Shown here piece by piece: positions 8,016-16,876 of a stretch of 42,057 bases of DNA; the first letter of the stretch is position 1, and the number at the start of each line of letters is the position of its first letter. The stretch is taken from assembly GCA_045656145.1 (NCBI GenBank), contig JAZOQP010000027.1:1-42057 (forward strand), in the 5' to 3' direction. The position numbers and the translations under genes were made by a program. Source of the stretch: SIG565 sp045656145. GTDB lineage: Bacteria; Bacillota; Clostridia; Oscillospirales; Acutalibacteraceae. A model generated the notes under the pieces. That model was not told the DNA's origin and did not search any database. It saw nothing but the letters and a program-made list of their open reading frames with translations.

Positions 8016-9314
8016 CTAAAAATCAGTTTTAATTTCACTTTTAACAATTAAGAATTTTTTTGTTAAGTTTGTTATGGCTACTCTTTCGCTAACGCCAAAG
8101 CCGTGCGCCCAAATAACACCCTCTTCATCGGCAATAACAGGGAGATTATCTCTTTTTTCTATTGCTACCTTTTCTTCGGTGCAAAGTTTTTTAAGGGTTT
8201 TGGTAACACCCCTGCCGGATATTCTGATTTTATCCCCTGCAGTTTTCTTTCTTAATATAGGCTTGCCTACTATCTTATCATAGTCTAGGGCATTTTTTAA
8301 TAACAAACTGTTAACATTTTTTTGTTTTTCAAATTCTTCTCGCTCTAAAACGAAACACTCTGTTATATATTCGGCCGTTTTAATATCCGCACAAACGCTG
8401 AGAATTCCATTTTTAGATTCCAATATAATGCCCGATGGTAACATTATTTTACCCAAAGGAAGAATTGATAAAACCTCATTTATATTAACCGAAAAAGCTT
8501 CAATCCCCTTTTCCTCAAGGAAAAGCTTAATAACCCTTTTTCTGATAGCTATATGCATTTCCATCAGTTTCTCGGCGCTAAGATTTTCGCCCATCTTGGC
8601 CAAAGAGAAGGCATTTTCTGCCGCTTTTTCTAAAAAATCATTATCCTCAGATAATATTTCAGCGGTGCGCAAAACGGTGTTTTCCAATGAAGGATTAATG
8701 CTTTTAAGTGTGGGCACAACATTATGCCTTAACTTATTTCTTGTGTAATCATCGGTAAGATTTGAAGAATCGGTTACAAAGCAAATACCATTTTCCTTGC
8801 AATATTCTTCAACCTCCCGCCTTGTTACAAATATAAGCGGGCGGATAAACGGATATCTTACCGCGGGAATTCCCATAAGCCCCTTTATAGCGGTGCCTCT
8901 TGTTAGGTTGAAAAGCACCGTTTCTAAAGAATCGGAGGCTGTATGGGCGGTGGCGATAATACCGCCATTTGCCGCCTTTTCCAAAAATTCATAGCGAATT
9001 CTTCGGGCCGCAAGTTCTATGCTTTCCCCTGTTTTTTGAGCCTCGGCTTTGATATCGGCTATAGCTACCGTAAGCGGTACCGAAAGGTTTTCGCAAAGAG
9101 TTCTTACAAATGCTTCATCACGCTCTGATTCCTCGCCTCTTAAACAATGGTTTAGGTGGGCAGCAGCAACGGTAATACCTAATTTTTCTTTAAGATTTAA
9201 AAGGGCATACAAAAGACAAACCGAATCGGCGCCACCCGATAATGCTACCGTTACCTCTTTAGAAAAGGAGAGCATTTCATATTTTTCTATTGCCTTTAAG
9301 ACTTTTTTTAACAT
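8016..9314 (-). CDS. tilS: tRNA(Ile)-lysidine synthetase
   Basis: This 432-aa enzyme converts the wobble cytidine of the AUA-reading tRNA-Ile to lysidine, using ATP and lysine. The PP-loop SGGADS (26-31) identifies the ATPase core, followed by AAHLNHCLRGEES and TAHTASDSLET, typical of TilS; the C-terminal substrate-binding domain follows. I chose the ATG at 9314 because it overlaps the dnaB stop as TAATG and has GGAAGTG 8 bases upstream; a longer in-frame start would lie inside dnaB. This implies translational coupling with dnaB. Confidence 0.95.
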   Translation of the reverse strand: MLKKVLKAIEKYEMLSFSKEVTVALSGGADSVCLLYALLNLKEKLGITVAAAHLNHCLRGEESERDEAFVRTLCENLSVPLTVAIADIKAEAQKTGESIELAARRIRYEFLEKAANGGIIATAHTASDSLETVLFNLTRGTAIKGLMGIPAVRYPFIRPLIFVTRREVEEYCKENGICFVTDSSNLTDDYTRNKLRHNVVPTLKSINPSLENTVLRTAEILSEDNDFLEKAAENAFSLAKMGENLSAEKLMEMHIAIRKRVIKLFLEEKGIEAFSVNINEVLSILPLGKIMLPSGIILESKNGILSVCADIKTAEYITECFVLEREEFEKQKNVNSLLLKNALDYDKIVGKPILRKKTAGDKIRISGRGVTKTLKKLCTEEKVAIEKRDNLPVIADEEGVIWAHGFGVSERVAITNLTKKFLIVKSEIKTDF

Positions 9315-10678
9315 TATCTGAACACTTCCTGAGAAGCAAAACGAGTGAACTGACCATCCCAATGAAGATCTATCGTTGATAATTCACCATGACGGTTTTT
9401 AGCAACGATACATTCTGCTTTATTTGGGTCAGAACGCTCTTCGCCATCATTCTTTTCGTTATCGTAATATGTTTCTCTGTAAAGGAATAAAACTATATCT
9501 GCATCCTGCTCAATAGAACCCGATTCTCGAAGGTCGGAAAGGGCGGGTCTATGAGATTTACCCTTAGTTTCGGTGCCACGCGATAACTGAGCACAGGCGA
9601 TAACCGGAACCTTTAGGTCTTTTGCCATAATCTTTAGATTTCTTGTGATATCCGATACTTCTTGAACTCTGTTTTCGGTTCTCTTTGCCGACTGCATGAG
9701 TCCCAAATAGTCGATTATTACAACATCTACCTTGTTTCTTAAGAGTTTTGCCTTCATTTCGGGAACGGTAATTCCCGATGTTTCATCAACAAAAATATCG
9801 GTATTTGATAAATGTTGACCGGCATTGCCGAGCCTTGTCCACTCTTCAGGAGTAAGCTCGCCCGTTCTAAGCTTGGTGGAAGGAATAGAAGCCTCATTTG
9901 AAAGCAAACGCTGGGCAATTTGGTCGCGGGTCATCTCAAGAGAGAAAAACGCTACCTTTTTACCCTTTAAAGCCACATTTCTTGCAATATTCAATGCAAA
10001 AGAGGTTTTACCCATACCGGGACGTGCGCCAACAATGATAAGATCGGATTTATTAAGACCTGTTATAACCTTATCTAAATCGCTAATACCTGTTGGAATA
10101 CCAATATAATCCCCTTTGGTTTCGGGGTCGGTTATCTTGGTTAGGCGCTCATAGGTTTCGCCCTCAATAACCTCTTTAATATGGGTTAATCCCGATACAT
10201 CTCTGCCCTGTCTTATTTCATAAATTCGCTGCTCTGCTGAATCTAACAGGCGACCCGAATCTACGATATTCTCATTAGCATCCTTAATAATATTTTGCGC
10301 AGCCAAAATAAGAGAACGAGTATAGTAACGCTCCCTTAAAATTGCGGCATAGGTTGCAATGTTAGCCGAACTCGGCACCATTTGGGCGAGCTGTGTTATA
10401 TATGCCTTACCGCCTGCCTCATCGTATGTACCTGAATTTTTAAGCCTTTCAAGTAATGTTACATAATCGATGGTGTGGCTAAGTTGAAACATATTTTCAA
10501 GAGTTTTATATATTTCGCGGTGCTGTGGTAAATAAAAATATTCGGGTTTAACCTGGGTTGCAATCTGGGTAATGCTCTCGGGGTCGATAATAATCGAACC
10601 GAGCACCGACTGCTCCGCCTCTACCGAATAAGGTAAACGGTTAAGGTCAAAATCGTATATACTTTTTTCTTCAGCCAT
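9314..10678 (-). CDS. dnaB: replicative DNA helicase DnaB
   Basis: This 454-aa hexameric helicase unwinds DNA at the replication fork. The N-terminal domain begins RLPYSVEAEQSVLGSIIID; the RecA-like ATPase has Walker A GARPGMGKTS (217-226), Walker B VVIIDYLGL, and the DnaB motif LSDLRESGSIEQDAD. No intein or insertion is seen and the length is normal. It lies between rplI and tilS, 10 bases after rplI. Confidence 0.98.
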   Translation of the reverse strand: MAEEKSIYDFDLNRLPYSVEAEQSVLGSIIIDPESITQIATQVKPEYFYLPQHREIYKTLENMFQLSHTIDYVTLLERLKNSGTYDEAGGKAYITQLAQMVPSSANIATYAAILRERYYTRSLILAAQNIIKDANENIVDSGRLLDSAEQRIYEIRQGRDVSGLTHIKEVIEGETYERLTKITDPETKGDYIGIPTGISDLDKVITGLNKSDLIIVGARPGMGKTSFALNIARNVALKGKKVAFFSLEMTRDQIAQRLLSNEASIPSTKLRTGELTPEEWTRLGNAGQHLSNTDIFVDETSGITVPEMKAKLLRNKVDVVIIDYLGLMQSAKRTENRVQEVSDITRNLKIMAKDLKVPVIACAQLSRGTETKGKSHRPALSDLRESGSIEQDADIVLFLYRETYYDNEKNDGEERSDPNKAECIVAKNRHGELSTIDLHWDGQFTRFASQEVFR

Positions 10679-10688
10679 TTTTATTCTC

Positions 10689-11132
10689 CTATTGCGGTTT
10701 TACTTCAACAATAAACTTCGCATTAATTCCGTTATAAAGTTTTACTTCGGCGTTATATTCGCCATAAGATTTAATATCGCTCATGGTTACCTTTTTCTTA
10801 TCGATTTCAACGCCAAGGGTAGCTTTTACTGCCGCTACAACCTCTTTGGTTGTTACCGAGCCGAAAAGTTTTCCGTTTGCGCCCGCCTTAGCGGTGAGGG
10901 TAAAGCGGCTTCCCTCAATTTTTTTAGCGAGCTCGGTTGCTGCCGCCTTTTCCTCTTTAATGTGATGAGCCTTTGCATCCTCGCGGCTCTTAAGTTCAGC
11001 CATAGAGGCATTATTTGCCTCTACAGCGAGATTTTTCGGGAATAAAAAGTTTCTTGCATATCCATCAGATACATTGCAAAGTTCTCCTTTTTTTCCATGA
11101 CCTTTAACATCTGCTAATAAAATAACCTTCAT
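10689..11132 (-). CDS. rplI: 50S ribosomal protein bL9
   Basis: This 147-aa protein has the classic L9 start MKVILLADVKGHGKKGEL and the signature NVSDGYARNFLFPKNLA, followed by the long central helix and the C-terminal rRNA-binding domain (GKLFGSVTTKEVV). It binds 23S rRNA near the L1 stalk. In many Firmicutes rplI sits behind the phosphodiesterase gene gdpP; here rnj takes that place directly upstream, 12 bases away. Confidence 0.98.
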   Translation of the reverse strand: MKVILLADVKGHGKKGELCNVSDGYARNFLFPKNLAVEANNASMAELKSREDAKAHHIKEEKAAATELAKKIEGSRFTLTAKAGANGKLFGSVTTKEVVAAVKATLGVEIDKKKVTMSDIKSYGEYNAEVKLYNGINAKFIVEVKPQ

Positions 11133-11143
11133 TTTTCTTCACC

Positions 11144-12973
11144 CTAAACAATCATTATTATTGGTAAAATCATAGGACTTCTATGTGTTCTTTCATAAAT
11201 AAATCTTGAAACACCATCCTTGAGTTTCATTTTAATTCCATTGAAATCGTGTATACCTCTATAGTAACACTGCTCTAATATATCTGCGGCAACATCGTTT
11301 ACCTTGCCCATAAGTTCTTCCGACTCTTTCACATACACAAAGCCGCGGGATACAACTTCAGGACCTGCCACAACCTCTCCGCTAACCGAATCGAGCGTTG
11401 CGGTTATAACAATAATGCCATCATCCGCCAAAAGTTTTCTATCGCGAAGAACTATATTTCCAACATCGCCAACACCGAGGCCATCAACCAAAACTCTTCC
11501 CGCAGGAACGGTATCCACAACGCGAATTGATTTATCATCAAGTTCGATAACATTGCCTATCGTTGTAACAAGGATATTTTTATCGGGAATTCCAACGCTG
11601 CTCGCTAGTTCAGCATGCTTTTTAAGATGCTTTTGCTCGCCGTGAACGGGGATAAAATATTTCGGCTTAACAATGCTCATCATAAGCCTTAGCTCTTCCT
11701 TGCAAGCGTGTCCCGAAACGTGAACATCATACATTTTCTCATAAACAACATCGGCTCCGCGCTTCATAAGCTGGTTTATAACCTTGCTAACAAGCTTTTC
11801 GTTACCCGGAATTGGAGTTGCCGAAATTATAATCATATCTCCGGGAATTATTTGAACATTTTTATGCTCGCCTGCGCCTATTCTATGCAATGCCGATAAC
11901 GGCTCGCCCTGAGAACCGGTTGTTACAATAACTAACTTCTCGGGCGGATATTTTGAAATGCTTTCAATATCTATAAGCACACCTTCGGCAACCTTTAGGT
12001 AGCCTAGTTCTGCGGCAATAGATACTACATTGAGCATGCTTCTTCCCGATACCGCAACCTTTCTTCCGCAACGCACCGCTTCATCAATAATTTGCTGAAT
12101 TCGGTGAATATTTGAAGAGAATGTTGCAACAATTATTCGGTGGTTACCCGCCTTTTTAAATAGATTTGAAAAAGATTCTCCCACTATTCTTTCCGAAGCT
12201 GTAAATCCGGGGCGTTCAGCATTGGTTGAATCTGAAAGAAGCGCCAAAACGCCTTTGCTTCCAAGTTCTGCAAAACGCGCCAAATCAATTACCTGATCAT
12301 CAATAGGGGTTGTGTCAATCTTAAAATCGCCCGTTTGAATTATAACGCCTGATGGAGTTGAAATAGCAACTGCAACGGCATCGGGTATTGAATGGTTAAC
12401 ATTTATAAACTCTATGCTAAACTGCCCGAGTTTTACCGTGTCGCCCGGTTTTACTGTGTTTAAAACGGCGGTGTTTATAAGATTATGCTCTCTGAGTTTC
12501 CCCTCTACAAGACCTAAAGTAAGCCTTGTTCCATAAATTGGAATATTGAAGTTTTTGAGCAAATAAGGTATACCGCCAATATGGTCCTCATGCCCATGGG
12601 TTAAAATAAGACCCTTAATTTTTTCCTTATTTTTTACAATGTAACTAAAATCGGGAATAACAATATCAATACCCGGCGTTTCTTCATCCGGGAAGGACAT
12701 TCCGCAGTCCACCAAAAACATATCATCCTTATATTCATAAAGGGTTATGTTCTTGCCTATTTCATCGAGTCCGCCAAGCGGAATAATGCGAATAGGCTCG
12801 GCCTTGATTTTTCTTTGCTTTTCCTTTTGGCTTTTCCTTTTAAGCGGGGCACTTTGCGCTTTGGGCTTTTGGGCTCTAGCACTATTAGCATTTTTCTTAG
12901 CAGGATTTTGTTTCTTCGAATTCTGCTTGAAATTCTGCTTTTTAGCCTTTGGAGTTTTGTTTTCTTTCTCCAT
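11144..12973 (-). CDS. rnj: ribonuclease J
   Basis: This 609-aa metallo-beta-lactamase/beta-CASP nuclease does mRNA decay and rRNA processing in Firmicutes. The metal motif THGHEDHIGG lies at 125-134, with PLGGLDEIGKN at 65-75 and the beta-CASP region (LLSDSTNAERPG, VHVSGHA, VHGEQKHL). Residues 1-58 form an unusually long Lys/Gln/Asn-rich basic tail, probably disordered and RNA-binding. The ATG follows AAGGAGG. It is the first gene of the six-gene housekeeping operon reaching ftsH, driven by the promoter at 13088-13117. Confidence 0.96.
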   Translation of the reverse strand: MEKENKTPKAKKQNFKQNSKKQNPAKKNANSARAQKPKAQSAPLKRKSQKEKQRKIKAEPIRIIPLGGLDEIGKNITLYEYKDDMFLVDCGMSFPDEETPGIDIVIPDFSYIVKNKEKIKGLILTHGHEDHIGGIPYLLKNFNIPIYGTRLTLGLVEGKLREHNLINTAVLNTVKPGDTVKLGQFSIEFINVNHSIPDAVAVAISTPSGVIIQTGDFKIDTTPIDDQVIDLARFAELGSKGVLALLSDSTNAERPGFTASERIVGESFSNLFKKAGNHRIIVATFSSNIHRIQQIIDEAVRCGRKVAVSGRSMLNVVSIAAELGYLKVAEGVLIDIESISKYPPEKLVIVTTGSQGEPLSALHRIGAGEHKNVQIIPGDMIIISATPIPGNEKLVSKVINQLMKRGADVVYEKMYDVHVSGHACKEELRLMMSIVKPKYFIPVHGEQKHLKKHAELASSVGIPDKNILVTTIGNVIELDDKSIRVVDTVPAGRVLVDGLGVGDVGNIVLRDRKLLADDGIIVITATLDSVSGEVVAGPEVVSRGFVYVKESEELMGKVNDVAADILEQCYYRGIHDFNGIKMKLKDGVSRFIYERTHRSPMILPIIMIV

Positions 12974-13087
12974 AATTTCCTCCTTATAAATTTATGTACC
13001 GCCATTAATACCGGCTCAACCGCGTCATTAATCGGCTTTATCTATTAATATATAAATATATATAATATTTCCATTATATTCTTTTCT

Positions 13088-13117
13088 ATTGTACCCCCAA
13101 ACCATATAAAATGTCAA
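13088..13117 (-). promoter_or_regulatory. promoter of the rnj-rplI-dnaB-tilS-hpt-ftsH operon
   Basis: On the minus strand: TTGACA (13112-13117), 18 bases, TACAAT (13088-13093). The roughly 110-base leader down to rnj is very AT-rich around 13040-13080 and shows no obvious riboswitch. Apart from this promoter and the terminator at 13185-13223, I see nothing else in 12974-13240. Confidence 0.72.
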
Positions 13118-13184
13118 GAGCAATAATAATATTGGCTTCTTTTTTAGATTTTAAACAAAAGCACTCCCCTGTTTTCGTTATAAA

Positions 13185-13223
13185 AAAAGACCTTGATGGT
13201 AATTTTTACCATCAAGGTCTTTT
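13185..13223 (-). terminator. strong terminator after the LRR protein gene
   Basis: A perfect stem AAAAGACCTTGATGGTAA / TTACCATCAAGGTCTTTT with a 3-base loop begins 18 bases past the stop of the LRR gene. The A and T tails make it usable in either direction. Confidence 0.9.
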
Positions 13224-13240
13224 AAGTTAAGGTTTTATTT

Positions 13241-15334
13241 TTATTTTGTTTTCTTTGAAGCAACTGTTGACCAAGCGGAATAATACTTAGTTTTACCAAC
13301 AGTCTTATAGGTTCTAACCCTTACATAGTATGTGGTTTTTGCTTTAAGTTTCTTAATTGTTGCACTTGTCTTGGTATTTTTACTTAAGATTACTGTTTTT
13401 GCAGACTTAAATGATTTAGAGGTTGAATACTGAATCTGATATCCGCTTACCTGTGTGGTTTTCTTTGTTACCTTTACAGTAAGCGCCTTTTTACCTGCAG
13501 TTAATTTAGCAGTAGTTTTTGGTGGGTTGATTTTAAAGGAAAGTGTCTTAGTGCCTGAATAATTCCCCTTAAACTTAACCGTTACTTTATAAGTGCCAAC
13601 ATTCTTTCTGTCTTTAGCATAGGTTACTGTGTAATTACTCTTGGAAACGGTCTTACCAGCTGAGTCTTTAACAGTTACGCTAGGTTTTTTAACCTTTCCG
13701 TTATATGTAAAACTCGTTCCGGATAACTTAACTGTCTTAATTCTCTTAATAACAGTTGTACTTGCAACCTTACCGCATACGCTACACTTTTTAACAGTTT
13801 TACCATTTTTAGTAAGTGTTGCTTTTGTAGTGGTTGCTTTGTATGAGTGGGTAATGCTTCTTGAAGCATTACATACATTACACTTAGTATCACATTTACT
13901 ACTATATTTATGCGCCGGTACTTTTCTTTCGTATTTACATACATTACAGGTCTTATCACAAGCGTTTGAATAACTATGTGTTGTAAGTTTTGCGATAGGT
14001 GAAGTTTTTGTGATACCACAATCTAAACAAGTATAAGTTTTAACTCCTGCCGCTTTGCAGGTAGATTTTTTGGTTATTTTTCCATTATTATAATTATGCC
14101 CTAATGCCGGTATAGTTTTGCTGTAACTATAACCACAATCTAAACAGATATGCGTTTTTGTTCCACTTTTTGTGCAAGTGGGTGCTTTGGTTGTTCTAGA
14201 GGTATAACTGTGTTTTTTTGTTGTCGGTATTTTTGTTTTTAAATTTCTTTTAGCATGACAAATAGAGCACTCTTCGTGTTTGAAGCCTTCTGAACCGCAA
14301 TCACTCTCTTTATCTATTACCCAATTATATCTATGTTCGGGAACAGCTCGCGTTTTACCACATTTATTACAATTGTTATCGCAGTCGTTATCATAAGTAT
14401 GCGCACATGCCATTTGTGTTAAATCGGTACGAGTAGCAGTGATACCTGCATTCTTTTGGTTGAGCGGTAAAGCATCAAAATAAGACTGCGGTTTATACTG
14501 AACAACCTGCATATTATTACTTACATCACAACTTGAGCCCCTGGTTGTCTCTGCATAAGCCTGCATTTTTTCACAAGTCTTACCAACCGTTGAGCCTTCT
14601 GGACAAATATATACAGTTCTCTGATCATTATCCGTATAGGAATAGGAAATGCACACATTATCTGCCGCTTCCCACTCATGATTAAGGTTTTCCTTAACGC
14701 CCTGAACGGTTACACCTGTTAAACAATTTGGGTTACAAATGGTCATACGTCGCGAGCCATTGCCATTAGGGAAAGCAAATGAGAATCCGCAAATAACCTC
14801 TACAGAAGCGGGAAAAACAACATCATAAGGAGTTGCGCCGCCACCGAAAGAGGATGTTAAAATTTCTTTAACACCATAAGAGAAAATAACCTCTGAAAGC
14901 GGGTCGCCTCCACAAAGACCATACTCAAGAATTTCTAACTGACCGGGGATTGTGATAGACTCAAGCGCACTATGAGCAAACGCCTGAGAGCCTGCCTCAT
15001 AAACCGAATAAGGCAATTCGATTTTATAAAGGTTCGGGCACTGATAGAATGCGCGGTAGCCAATAACCTCGATACCTTCGCAAATCCAAACTTCCTCAAT
15101 ATCTGAGTTATTGGCAAATGCGTAAGCAGCGATTTCAATAATCGGCTCACCTTCAATTACAGAAGGTACTACTACCTTACCACCGGGGCCTATGTATTCT
15201 TCAATTACGCCATCGAAAGCGATGAAGTCAGTCTCGGGGCTTGTTTCAACAGCAAGGGCTGCTGAACCTATTCCCATAATGCAAGTACCAAGCATTACGG
15301 CAATAACAATTAGAAAGCTCAATAATTTTTTCAT
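13241..15334 (-). CDS. secreted BspA-like LRR protein with Cys-knuckle repeats and FN3-like tail
   Basis: This 697-aa protein starts with a signal peptide (about residues 1-29, ending ALA). Next come BspA/LRR_5-type leucine-rich repeats to about residue 200 (for example EVIGYRAFYQCPNLYKIELP). Residues about 308-535 hold roughly seven degenerate CxxC repeats (CNKCGK, CSICHAK, CLDCGYS, CLDCGIT, CNVCKYE, CNVCNAS, CSVCGK), then a bacterial Ig-like module and a C-terminal FN3-like domain (GYQIQYSTSKSF, YYVRVRTYK). There is no LPXTG or transmembrane anchor, so it is released or wall-bound by the Lys-rich tail. The likely role is adhesion or surface binding; the ligand is unknown. It is divergent from a small XRE regulator with overlapping promoters. 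Confidence 0.85.
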   Translation of the reverse strand: MKKLLSFLIVIAVMLGTCIMGIGSAALAVETSPETDFIAFDGVIEEYIGPGGKVVVPSVIEGEPIIEIAAYAFANNSDIEEVWICEGIEVIGYRAFYQCPNLYKIELPYSVYEAGSQAFAHSALESITIPGQLEILEYGLCGGDPLSEVIFSYGVKEILTSSFGGGATPYDVVFPASVEVICGFSFAFPNGNGSRRMTICNPNCLTGVTVQGVKENLNHEWEAADNVCISYSYTDNDQRTVYICPEGSTVGKTCEKMQAYAETTRGSSCDVSNNMQVVQYKPQSYFDALPLNQKNAGITATRTDLTQMACAHTYDNDCDNNCNKCGKTRAVPEHRYNWVIDKESDCGSEGFKHEECSICHAKRNLKTKIPTTKKHSYTSRTTKAPTCTKSGTKTHICLDCGYSYSKTIPALGHNYNNGKITKKSTCKAAGVKTYTCLDCGITKTSPIAKLTTHSYSNACDKTCNVCKYERKVPAHKYSSKCDTKCNVCNASRSITHSYKATTTKATLTKNGKTVKKCSVCGKVASTTVIKRIKTVKLSGTSFTYNGKVKKPSVTVKDSAGKTVSKSNYTVTYAKDRKNVGTYKVTVKFKGNYSGTKTLSFKINPPKTTAKLTAGKKALTVKVTKKTTQVSGYQIQYSTSKSFKSAKTVILSKNTKTSATIKKLKAKTTYYVRVRTYKTVGKTKYYSAWSTVASKKTK

Positions 15335-15355
15335 AAAAATTCCCCTTTAACGCAT

Positions 15356-15377
15356 TTTGCACTTATACGGGTGCAAA
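15356..15377. promoter_or_regulatory. inverted repeat, candidate XRE operator
   Basis: TTTGCAC (15356-15362), 8 bases, GTGCAAA (15371-15377) is a perfect 7-8-7 inverted repeat. It covers the -35 of the rightward XRE promoter and the expected start of the leftward LRR transcript, so a bound dimer would block both. The link to the XRE protein is inference from position. Confidence 0.5.
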
Positions 15378-15385
15378 TGTATTAT
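15357..15385 (+). promoter_or_regulatory. rightward promoter for the XRE regulator
   Basis: TTGCAC (15357-15362), 17 bases, TATTAT (15380-15385). It overlaps head-on with the leftward promoter: the two -10 boxes share positions 15381-15385. Confidence 0.5.
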
Positions 15386-15409
15386 AACACACGTATATAA
15401 TTAAGTCAA
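15381..15409 (-). promoter_or_regulatory. leftward promoter for the LRR surface protein
   Basis: On the minus strand: TTGACT (15404-15409), 17 bases, TATAAT (15381-15386). The leader to the LRR start codon is about 40 bases and includes AAAGGGGAA as ribosome-binding site. Confidence 0.75.
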
Positions 15410-15447
15410 GAGTTTTGTTCCTAAATAAGAGCAAAGGAATTATGATT

Positions 15448-15675
15448 ATGAATATAGAAATTGAAAGAAAAATCGGTGCTAACATAAGAAAACTCCGCGA
15501 GGCTGCAGGTTTTACCCAAGAGCAACTTACCGCTAAACTTCAGGTTAGCGGATGCGATATTACGCGCAGCGCTTTAGCAAAAATAGAGGTTGGGCAGCGC
15601 CATATATACCCCGACGAAATAATTTTATTTAAAAAGTTACTCAATACCGATTACAATGAAATATTTAAAATTTAA
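15448..15675 (+). CDS. small XRE-family HTH regulator
   Basis: This 75-aa protein is almost entirely one helix-turn-helix domain: IGANIRKLREAAGFTQEQLTAKL followed by the recognition region ITRSALAKIEVGQRHIYPDEI, typical of Cro/C1-type DNA-binding proteins. It has no extra ligand or protease domain. The start at 15448 is chosen because AAAGGA ends 9 bases upstream; the ATG at 15442 would be only 3 bases from it. It faces away from the LRR gene and probably controls the shared promoter region and itself. Confidence 0.85.
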   Translation: MNIEIERKIGANIRKLREAAGFTQEQLTAKLQVSGCDITRSALAKIEVGQRHIYPDEIILFKKLLNTDYNEIFKI

Positions 15676-15708
15676 ACGCCGCAGTGCTTTCACATTGCGG
15701 CGTTTTTA
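15674..15708. terminator. bidirectional terminator between XRE and kinase genes
   Basis: The arms AAACGCCGCA (15674-15683) and TGCGGCGTTT (15696-15705) form a 10-bp stem followed by a T-rich run on the plus strand and an A-rich start that serves the minus strand. It lies between two convergent stops, overlapping the XRE stop codon. Confidence 0.85.
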
Positions 15709-16797
15709 TTATTTCGCATATTCAAAAATAATTTTTTGCATTTCGGGGAGTTTTCTATGTATATCCTGAGCTAATGCAAATTGGGCTTTTGCTCTATCTA
15801 GATTATGGTCTTCATATTTAGTTTTAAAGTAAACATCGCCATTTAGATAGTCGGTTAAAAATCTTATTCCGCACTCATAGGTCATCAGTTCAACCGAATA
15901 TGCCATAAGGCTTAATTCGCTATGGGTAAGCTTATCCTTTGTTTCCATAATGTAACCCTTAGTGAAGGCCTTGAATTTCTCCATATCAAAGTAAACCTTT
16001 GATAAATCCTTTTCATCCTCATCGGCACTTGAGCCTGCAAAACGGAGCGCATCGCCATAGTCATAAAGATAGGAGCCTGCCATAATAGTATCAAGGTCGA
16101 TTACACAAACGCCCTCTAAAGTTTCGGAATTCAGCAAAACATTGTTAAGCTTTGTGTCATTATGGGTAACTCTGAGCGGTATTGCGCCGGTTCCGAGCCC
16201 CTCAACAATGCGGCAAATATAGTTCTTTTTAGATACCGCATAGTTAATCTCTTCCTGAATAAAGGTTGCGCGGCTTTTAATATCAACCTTAATGGCTGTT
16301 ACCAAATCGTTATAGCGCTTAACTGTGTTATGAAAATCAGGAATAACATCGAAAAGAGTATATGCCGGGAAATCCGATAAAAGATTTTGGAACTTTCCGA
16401 AGGTTTTACCAACGGTGCAAAGGGTTTTGTTATCAGCAGAATCTAAGGTTATACCATCAATACAATGCTGAAGACGGAAATACTCCTTATTTTCGGTTAT
16501 AACAAGGTTCTTTCCCTTTAGGGTTTTAAGAATTGTTATGGTTGCAGAATTAGGGTCGCCCCCCATTCTCTCGGTTTTCTCCTTAATGAACGAAGTAACC
16601 GATACCATATTATCCATCAATTTTATAGGATTTTTGAACACGTAATGATTTATTTTTTGAAGAATATAAACCTTACCTGCTGCAATGATTTTAAAGGTGC
16701 TGTTGATATGGCCATTGCCAAAAGGCGAAATTTCTTCTATATCCTGCTCTTTTATTCCGTATTCGTTTAAAATGCTAACCAAATACTTATTATCCAT
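15709..16797 (-). CDS. APH-fold kinase, N-acetylhexosamine 1-kinase (NahK)-like
   Basis: This 362-aa cytosolic phosphotransferase has the choline/aminoglycoside-kinase fold. FGNGHINSTFKI (nucleotide loop) and YILQKINHYVFKNPIKLMDN near the N-terminus resemble NahK, which phosphorylates GlcNAc/GalNAc at C1 for salvage. The catalytic loop RVTHNDTKLNNVLL and the metal-binding VIDLDTIMAGSYLYDYGDALR are intact. The ATG has GAGGGGA upstream. It is monocistronic, bounded by its own promoter and the terminator at 15674-15708. With the two NagZ-type GH3 genes in the window it would fit hexosamine salvage, although they are not in one operon. Other sugar or choline-type substrates remain possible. Confidence 0.78.
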   Translation of the reverse strand: MDNKYLVSILNEYGIKEQDIEEISPFGNGHINSTFKIIAAGKVYILQKINHYVFKNPIKLMDNMVSVTSFIKEKTERMGGDPNSATITILKTLKGKNLVITENKEYFRLQHCIDGITLDSADNKTLCTVGKTFGKFQNLLSDFPAYTLFDVIPDFHNTVKRYNDLVTAIKVDIKSRATFIQEEINYAVSKKNYICRIVEGLGTGAIPLRVTHNDTKLNNVLLNSETLEGVCVIDLDTIMAGSYLYDYGDALRFAGSSADEDEKDLSKVYFDMEKFKAFTKGYIMETKDKLTHSELSLMAYSVELMTYECGIRFLTDYLNGDVYFKTKYEDHNLDRAKAQFALAQDIHRKLPEMQKIIFEYAK

Positions 16798-16841
16798 TTA
16801 ATTATCCCCTCAAAAATTTTTTGGGCGAACACCAATTAACT

Positions 16842-16872
16842 ATTATAATACCACAAATTTTAAAAAAGTCAA
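16842..16872 (-). promoter_or_regulatory. promoter of the NahK-like gene
   Basis: On the minus strand: TTGACT (16867-16872) followed by TATTAT after 16 bases (16845-16850) or TATAAT after 19 (16842-16847). The -35 lies just 4 bases or so beyond the region following the membrane-protein stop at 16877. Confidence 0.6.
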
Positions 16873-16876
16873 ATTT

